In this document: positions 7,929-15,099 of the stretch, in pieces
Layout: the number at the start of each line of letters is the position of its first letter
Numbering within the stretch: the first letter of the stretch is position 1
From: an uncultured Pseudomonadota bacterium
GTDB taxonomy: Bacteria; Myxococcota_A; UBA796; SXON01
DNA length: 41,850 nt
Direction of reading: 5' to 3'
NCBI GenBank assembly: GCA_903921785.1
Contig: CAIXRH010000235.1
Coordinates: 1 to 41,850, forward strand
Notes under the pieces: generated by a model
Databases searched by the model: none
Told to the model about the DNA's origin: nothing
What the model saw: the letters and a program-made list of their open reading frames with translations, nothing else
Made by a program: the position numbers and the translations under genes

Positions 7929-7950
7929 GGTCCGGAGCAAGTTCCGGACC
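7929..7950. other. Hairpin in the gap between octaheme and decaheme genes
   Basis: GGTCCGGA and TCCGGACC pair perfectly (8 bp) around a six-base loop. There is no T run on the minus strand, so simple termination is unlikely. It overlaps the sigma-54-like element and could be an RNA processing or attenuation stem in the operon message. Confidence 0.4.
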
Positions 7951-7951
7951 A
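7936..7951 (-). promoter_or_regulatory. Possible internal sigma-54 promoter for the octaheme-to-diheme genes
   Basis: The minus strand reads TGGTCCGGAACTTGCT, two mismatches from TGGCACG-N4-TTGCW with the essential GG and GC correctly spaced. The predicted start near 7925 leaves a 22-base leader, the same length as for the other decaheme gene. It is weaker than the sites at 2686 and 14821. Confidence 0.4.
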
Positions 7952-7985
7952 GGGTTCGGGGAGGAGGGGGATCGGCCGCACCGGC

Positions 7986-10355
7986 CTACTCGGCCCAGGC
8001 GTGGACGTCGGCGATGTCCCAGTCGCGGGCCTCGCCGTGGCAGACGTCGCAGGCTTCGCCCCACGTCTCGTCGGTGTTGATCGCGGCGTGGGCTTCAGCG
8101 TCGGTGCTGTCGTGGCACGTCATGCAGCCGCGGTGCGAGGCGCTGCGCCAGGTCTCGCCGTCGTGGCAGGCATCGCAGGCGAGGGTGCCGCCGTCGAAGC
8201 GCGGGAACGCCACGGTGAAGCAGGTGTCGCCCGCATCGCCGGTGACGCAGTAGCTGCCTGACGCGGAGCCGTGGATGCGGTGGATGAGGTTCGGGAGGTC
8301 CACCGAGGCGTCGGTGCCGGACTGATCCGACGAAGCCGCCGTGTGGCAGGACAGGCAGCTGTCGAGCCCGCGGGCCGAGCGGTCGTGGTACTCCAGCGTG
8401 GTGTGGCAGCCCTCGCAGGCGTCCTGGGTGACGATGTCCCGAGGCTCCACGGTGGTGGCGCCCCCCAGGAGGATGTCCTCGCTGGCGCTGGTCGCCACGT
8501 TCCACGCGGTGCAGGTACCGGAGGGATCGTCCCACAGCGTGGTGTAGAGGTCGAGCACCAGACGGTAGGTTCCCGCGGGGAGATCCTGGCCGGTCCAGTT
8601 GTCGTAGCCGAGGTCGGCGCTCCCATTGAGCTGCTCAGGCACCGTGCTCGGGATGGTCGCGGTGGCGCCGGCCGAGGTGGTGAAGGTGTAGCTGTAGGTG
8701 CCGGAGGCCGAGTCGTAGGTGGAGGCGGCGGCGACCGAGCCGGTCGTGCCGGACGAGCCCGGGTCCGCCGAAGCGAGGATCCGCTCCATGTGGTCGGTCG
8801 GACCGACGATCGCCGCGGTGGCGCCGCCCGAGACCCGGCTGCACGTGCTCGCCGTGGAAGAGTACGCCCAGAGCGTGCTGGGAGCGGCGGTGCCGTCGTC
8901 GTAGGTGACGGTGTAGGTGACCGTGACGCTGTCCCCAACCGCAAAGGCCGTGGCGCCATCCTGGTTGGTGACCGACACGATCGCGACGTTGAGCCCTTTG
9001 TTCAGGGTGGCGCTGTCGCGCGGGTCGCCGTGCGCGGTCTTGGTCGGCCAGCCGATCGTGCCGGAGTGACACACGTCGCAAGAGTCGTCGTTCGCCTGGG
9101 AGCCGCCCAGGTGGTAGTCGCTGGCGGTCTTGGACTTCTGGGTGAAGCTGATGCCGTCGTGGCACGAGCCGCAGGCGTACCGGGACGGGGTGGCCTGCAC
9201 GTCGCCCGAAGCGGCGCTGCCGTGGCATGCATCGCAGTTCGCGGCCGCCATCGGCCAGCTCGGGAAGACCACGTCGGAGTAGTCGTAGAGGTTGTAGTCG
9301 GGGTATCCGGTGGCCGTGCTGTCGGTCGCCTCGCCCGCGAGCTCCAACGGGTTGGTGCTGTGCTGGGCGTCGTGCAGCTTGTGCACCATGTACATCATCC
9401 CCACGCTCTCGCCGGGGGTGACGGTCGAGTCGACGTCGGAGTACAGGTCTTCGGCGCCGGCCACGTGGCAGGTGAGGCAGGTGGCGAAGCTGCGGAACTT
9501 CCCGCCGTGGGCCCTGAAGCTGTCGCCGTGGCAGGAGGCGCAGTCTTCGGCCGAGGCGATGTCCCGCGTGTCGTACGTGGTGACGGAGCCGACGAGCACG
9601 TCCTCCGTGGCGTCGTCCGCCTCGGCCCAGGCGTTGCCGTCCACGTCCATCTGGTCGATCCAGGCCCAGGCGGCGAGGGTGTACGTGCCCTCGTCGAGCG
9701 GGAGGCCGCCGTAGTCGCCGTCCGCCTCACCGAGGTCGGACGTGTCGTTCGGCACGGCGTGGTACGCCGAAGGAACGGGCATGTTGAAGGCGAAGGTGTA
9801 GCTGCCGTCGCCGTTGTCGTCGGCGGTGCCGGTGACCGAGGAGAGGTCGGCGTTGTCGATCGCGATCTGGTAGTGGTTCACCGGGCCCGCGAGCTGGAAG
9901 CCCACGCCGTCGAGCTCGTCGAGGCTGTAGAAGTAGCCGTCGTCGTCCACCACGGTGAACGTGATCTCTGGCCGGTCGCCAACCTGGAACTGTCCACCAG
10001 CGCCCGTGGCCCCTGCGATCGTGAGCAGCTCGAGGTGCACGCCCCACGGGCCGTCTCCCTCGTGGGTGCCGTTGGCGATGGAGCCGTCCTTGCCGTCCTG
10101 CCCGTCGGTCCCGTTGTACCCGTCGATCCCGTTGGTCCCGTCGTTTCCGTCGCTGCCGTCGGCGCCGTTGGAGCCGTCGACCCCGTCCTTGCCATCCTGG
10201 CCGTCTTGACCGTCCTGGCCATCCTGCCCGTCGTGCCCGTCTTCACCGGTGACGCCGTTGATGCCGTTGACGCCATCGGCGCCACGTGGACCGGTACACG
10301 CCGAGAGGGCGAGGAGGGGACCGGTGGCCAGCGTGAGGAGGGTCCAGCGGCTCAT
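7986..10355 (-). CDS. OmcA/MtrC-type decaheme cytochrome lipoprotein with collagen-like stalk (operon copy)
   Basis: 789 residues. The ATG at 10355 has GGAG seven bases upstream; the longer open frame above it runs into the hexaheme gene. The lipobox LSAC gives lipid Cys20. About 24 Gly-X-Y triplets follow (residues 22-93, mostly GxD), then a beta domain aligned with the same part of the decaheme protein at 125 (PWGV..., then HAVPNDTSDL against HAVPNDTTAL). Ten CXXCH motifs are split five and five around a central beta domain. It is a paralogue of the distal decaheme gene with a shorter stalk. By family it is a cell-surface terminal reductase. Two stalk lengths on one surface suggest two heights or two partners; this is inference. 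Confidence 0.9.
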   Translation of the reverse strand: MSRWTLLTLATGPLLALSACTGPRGADGVNGINGVTGEDGHDGQDGQDGQDGQDGKDGVDGSNGADGSDGNDGTNGIDGYNGTDGQDGKDGSIANGTHEGDGPWGVHLELLTIAGATGAGGQFQVGDRPEITFTVVDDDGYFYSLDELDGVGFQLAGPVNHYQIAIDNADLSSVTGTADDNGDGSYTFAFNMPVPSAYHAVPNDTSDLGEADGDYGGLPLDEGTYTLAAWAWIDQMDVDGNAWAEADDATEDVLVGSVTTYDTRDIASAEDCASCHGDSFRAHGGKFRSFATCLTCHVAGAEDLYSDVDSTVTPGESVGMMYMVHKLHDAQHSTNPLELAGEATDSTATGYPDYNLYDYSDVVFPSWPMAAANCDACHGSAASGDVQATPSRYACGSCHDGISFTQKSKTASDYHLGGSQANDDSCDVCHSGTIGWPTKTAHGDPRDSATLNKGLNVAIVSVTNQDGATAFAVGDSVTVTYTVTYDDGTAAPSTLWAYSSTASTCSRVSGGATAAIVGPTDHMERILASADPGSSGTTGSVAAASTYDSASGTYSYTFTTSAGATATIPSTVPEQLNGSADLGYDNWTGQDLPAGTYRLVLDLYTTLWDDPSGTCTAWNVATSASEDILLGGATTVEPRDIVTQDACEGCHTTLEYHDRSARGLDSCLSCHTAASSDQSGTDASVDLPNLIHRIHGSASGSYCVTGDAGDTCFTVAFPRFDGGTLACDACHDGETWRSASHRGCMTCHDSTDAEAHAAINTDETWGEACDVCHGEARDWDIADVHAWAE
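10077..10292 (-). repeat. Collagen-like Gly-X-Y coding tract (decaheme cytochrome at 7986)
   Basis: About 24 Gly-X-Y triplets, including a run of four GQD, dominated by Asp and Asn and lacking proline after the first triplet. It is the shorter counterpart of the tract at 2258-2590 and lies at the same place in the protein, just after the lipid Cys. Confidence 0.85.
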
Positions 10356-10401
10356 GGGATGCTCCGAACGACGAAAGGGTAGCTTGGGGGAGCGCGCATC
10401 G

Positions 10402-11205
10402 TCACTCCCCGCTCGGCGATACTGCCGCGGGCTTGACCGCGGGGGCCTCGCCCTGGGCGTTTGCGGTTCCTTCGAACCCACGGGCGTGGCAGTCGAGGCA
10501 TTCGAGGTTGCGACCGCTCTCATCCTTGGGGCGGATGCCCTCGTGGCAGACTTCGCACTCTTCGGAGACCGCCACGAAGCGGTGCACGTTGAGACGGCTC
10601 CCGCCGTGGCAGTCGAGGCAGACCACGAAACGATCGGGATCGGTCTCCCGATGTTCTTCCACCTCGCCGGTGCCGCCCTTGTAGGCGCTGGGCTTGCGGG
10701 TCTTGGCGTGGAGGTGCGCCTTGTGCAGGGGCGAGTTGTCCACCTTCGGCACCAGCGCGCGGAGCTCGGCGGTCATCGGGCCGGTGAGGGGCTCTTCTTC
10801 CCCCTCCGAGATGTGGCACTGCTCGCACACGACCATCGCCACCTCGGCGAGGGGGATGTCCTCGGGCTTCTTCGGCGTGTCGAACAAGGTGACGACGAGG
10901 TTGAGCGGATAGTGGCGGATCGCGACGCGGTGGCAGTCGTGGCACGTGGTGAGCTTGCCGTGGACCGAGGCCGCCCAGCGCTCGTTCGCGTAGTCGTGCA
11001 CGTGGCAGTCGTCGCAGAACCGGGGGTCGCGCCACATGTACATGTACATCTGGTCGCCCGCCGGCACGCCGGCTGCCCCGCCCGCGGCGCCGGACAGGAC
11101 CACCATGACCAGGATCACGGGGTGGGCAAACAACCAGACACGGGTGTCCTTGAGCCAGGCGAGGAGCCGGACGACGGGCGCGGAGGTGAGCAGCTTGCGG
11201 AGCAC
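10402..11205 (-). CDS. Membrane-anchored hexaheme NapC/NirT-like cytochrome
   Basis: 267 residues from a GTG at 11205, one base after the stop of the 47-residue peptide; the longer frame has no plausible signal. One uncleaved membrane segment at about residues 24-46 is followed by CDDCH at 64-68 and CHDCH at 88-92, separated by a stretch with SVHGKL. This resembles the first half of NapC/NirT/NrfH quinol dehydrogenases. Four more motifs follow: CEQCH, CLDCH, CEVCH and CLDCH. NapC-like proteins take electrons from menaquinol and pass them to periplasmic cytochromes. This is the only inner-membrane haem protein in the locus and so the likely entry point for electrons. Confidence 0.75.
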   Translation of the reverse strand: MLRKLLTSAPVVRLLAWLKDTRVWLFAHPVILVMVVLSGAAGGAAGVPAGDQMYMYMWRDPRFCDDCHVHDYANERWAASVHGKLTTCHDCHRVAIRHYPLNLVVTLFDTPKKPEDIPLAEVAMVVCEQCHISEGEEEPLTGPMTAELRALVPKVDNSPLHKAHLHAKTRKPSAYKGGTGEVEEHRETDPDRFVVCLDCHGGSRLNVHRFVAVSEECEVCHEGIRPKDESGRNLECLDCHARGFEGTANAQGEAPAVKPAAVSPSGE

Positions 11206-11206
11206 G

Positions 11207-11350
11207 TCAGATCCCCGCGTGATGGTAGGCGGAGACGAGGAAGTGGCCTTGGCCCCAGCCCATCGCGACGCCGAAGAAGCCAAGGGCGAATGCAAGCAGG
11301 ATCAGACCGACCGCACGCCGCCAGGGGCTCGGGGTAGGGGTGGTGGTCAT
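11207..11350 (-). CDS. 47-residue single-pass membrane peptide
   Basis: A small open frame between the 15-haem lipoprotein and the hexaheme protein. Its ATG overlaps the upstream stop (ATGA) and its stop is one base before the next GTG, so it is tightly coupled on both sides. It starts MTTTPTPSPWRRAVGL, then has one hydrophobic helix (LILLAFALGFFGVAMGWG, about residues 16-33), and ends near a His pair (SAYHHAGI). The RR before the helix predicts N-in topology and an outside His-His. It may be a small subunit of the quinol-oxidising complex with the hexaheme protein. No homologue is recognised, but coupling and composition support a real gene. Confidence 0.6.
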   Translation of the reverse strand: MTTTPTPSPWRRAVGLILLAFALGFFGVAMGWGQGHFLVSAYHHAGI

Positions 11351-13869
11351 TCCTTCTTCTCGCTGAGGTCAGTGCGGCGATCAGGCTTGTGGAAGTACTG
11401 GTAGAAGACCAGGGTGTCGTCGCCGTGGCAGGCGCCGCACGCCTCCTTCCACGGAGCGGCCTTACGGAGGTGGGTGCCGCCGCCCGCCTCAGGGCCGTGC
11501 ACGGAGTGGCAGGTCTGGCAGGAGACCTCGCCATTCTGCCCGCTAGCCACCGGCTTGCCCACCTTGTCGAACAGGGTGAGGCCGGCCAGCGGCGTCCACC
11601 GCGACCCGTCGGGGAGGAACATCGGCGCCGGGTGCGTCCATGCCGCGAGCTTCGGCGCGTCAGGGTTCTTGGTCCCCGGGGCGTGGCAGGCGAGGCACCG
11701 CTGGGTGGCCGGATTGTCGTTGGTGCTGGCCATCGCCGGCTTGTTGTGGGCGGGGTGGCAGTCCAGACAGCTCGCGACGCCGTGGCCGCCCGCTTCGGCG
11801 AGCTTGCCCTGCTCGGCGTGGCAGGAGCGGCAGTCCTTCGAGGTCGGCTTGTTCGCCGCGTGCGGGTCGTGGCAGGCGAGGCAGGTGAGCGCGGTGCCGG
11901 CTTTGCCCGTCTTGGCGGAGATGTCGCGGCCGTCCACCGGGTGGCCGGCCTTGCCTGGGGTGACGCCGGCGCGTGCGCCGCGGCCGCCGGGTCCGTGGCA
12001 GGACAAGCATCCGCGGGGATCGCCGTCGGTGCCCGGCCCGAGGATGAGGAAGGTGTTCTTCCGTTCCCCGCCGTGGATGTCGTGGCAGTTGATGCAGGTG
12101 GGCTTGCCGTTCTTGGACAGCGTGGCGTGGGGGCTGCCGTTGAGGTCCTTCCGCTCGGAGTGACAGTCGAGGCAGATGGGGCGACCGGCCGGGAGGGTGC
12201 GCAAGAGCGTGACCGCGCGGCTCCCGGTGAGGTCGTGGCAGCTCAGACAGCCCACGCCGCCGTCCTTGGAGAGCACCACGTGGCCGGCGTTCGCGGCCGC
12301 GGTGAGGTCCTTGCCCGGCACTCGGCCGAGGACGTGGTTGTGCGAGGTGTCGGACTTTGCGGTGTGGCAGCCGAGGCAAGCCTTGCCGTCGCCTGGATCG
12401 CGGAGGATGTGGTCCCCGGTCGCGCCGTGCATCGAGTGACAGCTCATGCAGCTCGCCTTGGTGGGCTCGCTGGGATCGGCGGTGCCGCGCTTGGCGCGGG
12501 CTTGGAGCGCGGCGGTGAGGCCGGCGCCGGTCGGATGGCCGGTCTTGTCGGCGTCGACCGCCGCGACGCCGCTGCTGACGTGCTTGTCGGAGACGTGGCA
12601 GGCGAGACAGAACGCGTCGCCGTCCTTGCTGATGCGGGTGAAGGGAGACTCGTCGCTGTGGTGGCGGACGAGGAGCTCGGTGTCGCCCCCCGCTGCCGAC
12701 GGCTCCACCACGCCGTGAGGCGAGTGGCACGTGGAGCAGACCAGCTTCCCGTCCTTGTCGAGCGGGAAGAGCTTGGGGATGTCCATCGTGGGGGCGATGT
12801 CCCGCGGGTGGTGCTTCCGTGCGGGGTCCCAGCCTTCGCGGCTGTCGTTGACGAGGCCGTCGTGGCATTGGAGGCAGTTGTCGCCTTCGTCGCCGGACGG
12901 GTCGGCTTCGGATGACACCAGCTCGTAACGGACCAGGGTGTGCGGGGGCGCGACCGGCAGCGTCGCGGGGACCTTGAGCAGGTGCAACTTGGCCGGGGTG
13001 GTCTCGAGCACCGCCAGGATCGAAGCGTCGGTGACCGAGGTGCGGACCGCCAGGGGATGCGCGAACCGAAGCACCTTCCCGGACTCGGCGACCGCGCCGA
13101 TGAACTCACCGTCGTACTGGTACGCCTGCACCACGCCGAGCACGGAGTCGGCGACCCAGAGGCCCCCCTCCGCCGCCTGTACGGCGGTCGGTCGGGCCAT
13201 CGCGCCGACGTGGAGGCCCTGGCGCCCGAAGTCGTCGGCCAGCTTCCCGGAAGCATCCAGGCGGAGGATCGCGGGTCGAAGTGCGTCTACCAGGAGGAGC
13301 TCCCCCGCGACGCGCGCGGGCTCGAGGTCCACCCCGCGACGAACGGCGTGCTTCTCTTCAGCTTCCGCCAGGACGCGGGTGGCCTTCCCCGTGGCCTTGT
13401 CCAGCCACGAGACGGCGCCGAAGCGGTCTGCGACCACAAGGGCGTCCCCGCTCTCGATGACAGCCACCGGGTGAAGCGCCGCGCCTTCGGCGTTCTCGGG
13501 GAGCAACGTCTGATCGACGACGCCCTCGGCCGTGAGGTGCAGGACTTGACCGAGCTCGTCGGCCTGGCCGGGCACCGTGGCCCAGAGGCCGCCGTCGGCG
13601 GCGTTGCTCAAGCGGATGGCGCGCGGGAGGCCGGTCGCGATCGCTGCGGCGGGCGACTTTCCGTCGGCCGCCACGCTCCACAGCTTGCCGGCGTACCCGT
13701 CGAGCACGAGGAAGCCACCGTCCGGGCGCGCCACTACGTCGGTCGGGATGACCGCTTGGAGCTCGATACTGCCGATCTCTTCTGCCGCGAGGAGCGAGGG
13801 CTGGGTGCTGCCGACGCTGCTACCTGGGTTGGCGCAGCCGGCGAGGAGGTGGAAGAAGGCGAAGATCAC
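11347..13869 (-). CDS. Beta-propeller (NHL-like) lipoprotein fused to a 15-haem cytochrome domain
   Basis: 840 residues, GTG start overlapping the upstream stop. The short signal IFAFFHLLAGC gives lipid Cys12. Residues about 30-320 contain repeats of the type PTDVVARPDGGFLVLDG and PTAVQAAEGGLWVADS, characteristic of NHL/SMP-30-like propeller blades. From about residue 332 to 815 there are 15 CXXCH motifs, many in paired units with downstream histidines (for example SCHSMHG, NCHDIHG, TCHSVHG), as in doubled-CXXCH domains. It has the largest haem content in the window and could span much of the periplasm or extend from the outer membrane. NHL-cytochrome fusions are known in Geobacter-type genomes; a precise family is not assigned. 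Confidence 0.85.
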   Translation of the reverse strand: MIFAFFHLLAGCANPGSSVGSTQPSLLAAEEIGSIELQAVIPTDVVARPDGGFLVLDGYAGKLWSVAADGKSPAAAIATGLPRAIRLSNAADGGLWATVPGQADELGQVLHLTAEGVVDQTLLPENAEGAALHPVAVIESGDALVVADRFGAVSWLDKATGKATRVLAEAEEKHAVRRGVDLEPARVAGELLLVDALRPAILRLDASGKLADDFGRQGLHVGAMARPTAVQAAEGGLWVADSVLGVVQAYQYDGEFIGAVAESGKVLRFAHPLAVRTSVTDASILAVLETTPAKLHLLKVPATLPVAPPHTLVRYELVSSEADPSGDEGDNCLQCHDGLVNDSREGWDPARKHHPRDIAPTMDIPKLFPLDKDGKLVCSTCHSPHGVVEPSAAGGDTELLVRHHSDESPFTRISKDGDAFCLACHVSDKHVSSGVAAVDADKTGHPTGAGLTAALQARAKRGTADPSEPTKASCMSCHSMHGATGDHILRDPGDGKACLGCHTAKSDTSHNHVLGRVPGKDLTAAANAGHVVLSKDGGVGCLSCHDLTGSRAVTLLRTLPAGRPICLDCHSERKDLNGSPHATLSKNGKPTCINCHDIHGGERKNTFLILGPGTDGDPRGCLSCHGPGGRGARAGVTPGKAGHPVDGRDISAKTGKAGTALTCLACHDPHAANKPTSKDCRSCHAEQGKLAEAGGHGVASCLDCHPAHNKPAMASTNDNPATQRCLACHAPGTKNPDAPKLAAWTHPAPMFLPDGSRWTPLAGLTLFDKVGKPVASGQNGEVSCQTCHSVHGPEAGGGTHLRKAAPWKEACGACHGDDTLVFYQYFHKPDRRTDLSEKKE

Positions 13870-14744
13870 GACGGACCATCCCCATGGCAGGCGCGGCAGA
13901 GGGTGCCGTCATTGACCGGGAGCGCCATCATCGGGTCATCCACCTTGTCCGCCTTCTTCTCGGGGACGGTGAGGCCGGTGGTGCGCAGCCGCTGGATGCT
14001 CTGCGCGAGGGCGCTGGGCTTGGTGGGCTTGGAGCGGCCAAACGTGTGCACGTCGTGACAGGTCCAGCAGTTGATGTCCCCGTCGGGGCCGAGCGGCAGC
14101 GCCTTCGCCGCTTCGGGGGACAACGGATGATCGATCTTGGAGCCGACGTGCTCGCGTGCGCCGGCGTGGACGGCGTCGGGGTGGCAGGTGGTGCACGCCT
14201 GCTTCGGGGCCAGGCGCAAGCTCGCGTTGGCCACCGTGGAGCCCTCGGGCGGGATGGCGGAGTGGCAGACGGCGCAGGTGCCGTCGGCCTTGCCCTTCTC
14301 CGGTGGCTCATGCGGGCTGGTGCGCGCCTTGGAGGTGGACGCATGGCAGCGGTAGCAGAACTCGACCTTCTTCTCGGGTACGCCACCGGTGAGGAAGGGC
14401 GCCGCGGTGGGGCGCTTGTGATCGCAGGACGGGTTGGAATGGCAGGTGGCGCAGCTCACCTTGCCGTTCTCCAGCGGGAAGGTGGACGGCACCTTCACCG
14501 CCACCGGCGCCATCCCGATCGGGTGCATGTCGGCGTCGGGATGGCAGACCTTGCAGGCGGCCTCGATCGGCTTCACGGCGCCCGGTGCGGGCCCGCTCGT
14601 CGCGTCGTGGCAGGCCGGGCAGCCATCGGCGGAGAGGTGAGGCGAGACGCCGAGCCGCTTCGAGCGCGCTAGCCCCTCCTTCGGGGCCAACAATGCCACG
14701 AGGATCACCGCGAGCCCGAGGGCGACGACGCGCAGGGACCTCAT
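13866..14744 (-). CDS. Octaheme c-type cytochrome, first gene of the operon
   Basis: 292 residues. The ATG at 14744 begins a normal Sec signal (MRSLRVVALGLAVILVALLA) likely cleaved after GLA; the longer open frame upstream is arginine-rich shadow. There is no lipobox, so it is probably periplasmic. Eight CXXCH motifs from residue 42 to the C-terminus (CPACH, CKVCH, CATCH, CYRCH, CAVCH, CTTCH, CWTCH, CRACH) alternate with Pro/Lys-rich linkers. Its stop overlaps the start of the 15-haem gene (GTGA). It is the leading gene downstream of the strongest sigma-54-like element in the region. Probable role: periplasmic electron shuttle; no family is named. Confidence 0.85.
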   Translation of the reverse strand: MRSLRVVALGLAVILVALLAPKEGLARSKRLGVSPHLSADGCPACHDATSGPAPGAVKPIEAACKVCHPDADMHPIGMAPVAVKVPSTFPLENGKVSCATCHSNPSCDHKRPTAAPFLTGGVPEKKVEFCYRCHASTSKARTSPHEPPEKGKADGTCAVCHSAIPPEGSTVANASLRLAPKQACTTCHPDAVHAGAREHVGSKIDHPLSPEAAKALPLGPDGDINCWTCHDVHTFGRSKPTKPSALAQSIQRLRTTGLTVPEKKADKVDDPMMALPVNDGTLCRACHGDGPS

Positions 14745-14820
14745 CAGCGAGGGCCGTGCGGGAAGGTGGGGCAAGACAGGGCGGGCATGGATCCGTCGGG
14801 GCGGGGCGTCCCCCCCGTAT

Positions 14821-14836
14821 CGCAAAAAACGTGCCC
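14821..14836 (-). promoter_or_regulatory. Candidate sigma-54 promoter of the multiheme operon
   Basis: The minus strand reads GGGCACGTTTTTTGCG, containing the consensus core GGCACG-N4-TTGC without a mismatch; only the outermost bases differ. The predicted transcript start near 14810 gives a leader of about 66 bases before the ATG at 14744. This fits expression dependent on an enhancer-binding protein. Confidence 0.65.
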
Positions 14837-14848
14837 ATCGAGGATGAG

Positions 14849-14863
14849 CACCCCCCTGGGGTG
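14849..14863. promoter_or_regulatory. CACCCC / GGGGTG dyad just upstream of the operon promoter
   Basis: A 6-bp inverted repeat with a three-base spacer lies about 46 bases upstream of the predicted start, followed on the plus strand by AGGGTTTTC. It may be a protein site or a hairpin. The rest of 14864-15018 shows no gene and no clear signal. Confidence 0.3.
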
Positions 14864-15031
14864 AGGGTTTTCGCGCTTCTGGCTGGGCGCACCGGACGCG
14901 GAGGATGGCGAAGCCGGGCGACACGGGCCGCACCCCGGCGCATCCGAGCGCGGCGTGCCGCGGACGACGAGCGCCGTGACGGGCAGGGGGTGCTTGGTTC
15001 CGGGGGCCGCGGCGCGCGGCACGATTGTGCA

Positions 15032-15057
15032 TTTCCGCACAGGGCCCTGTGCGGAAA
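15032..15057. promoter_or_regulatory. Perfect 26-bp palindrome upstream of the multiheme operon
   Basis: The half-site TTTCCGCACAGGG is followed at once by its exact complement. It lies about 235 bases upstream of the predicted sigma-54 start and 43 bases beyond the stop of the RCC1-repeat gene. T bases are on the 5' arm and A bases on the 3' arm, the reverse of an intrinsic terminator, so a protein-binding dyad (activator or repressor) is the better reading. Smaller dyads flank it: GCAC-N4-GTGC at 15019-15030 and GTGCGC-GA-GCGCAC at 15063-15076. Confidence 0.6.
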
Positions 15058-15099
15058 GGTCAGTGCGCGAGCGCACCCGGGTTCGCGGTCCAGCAGCCG

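Noticed and set aside
15032-15057. The 26-bp palindrome as an intrinsic terminator of the RCC1-repeat gene
   Set aside because: The T run is on the 5' arm and the A run on the 3' arm, and no T tract follows on the minus strand, so the geometry is opposite to a terminator.
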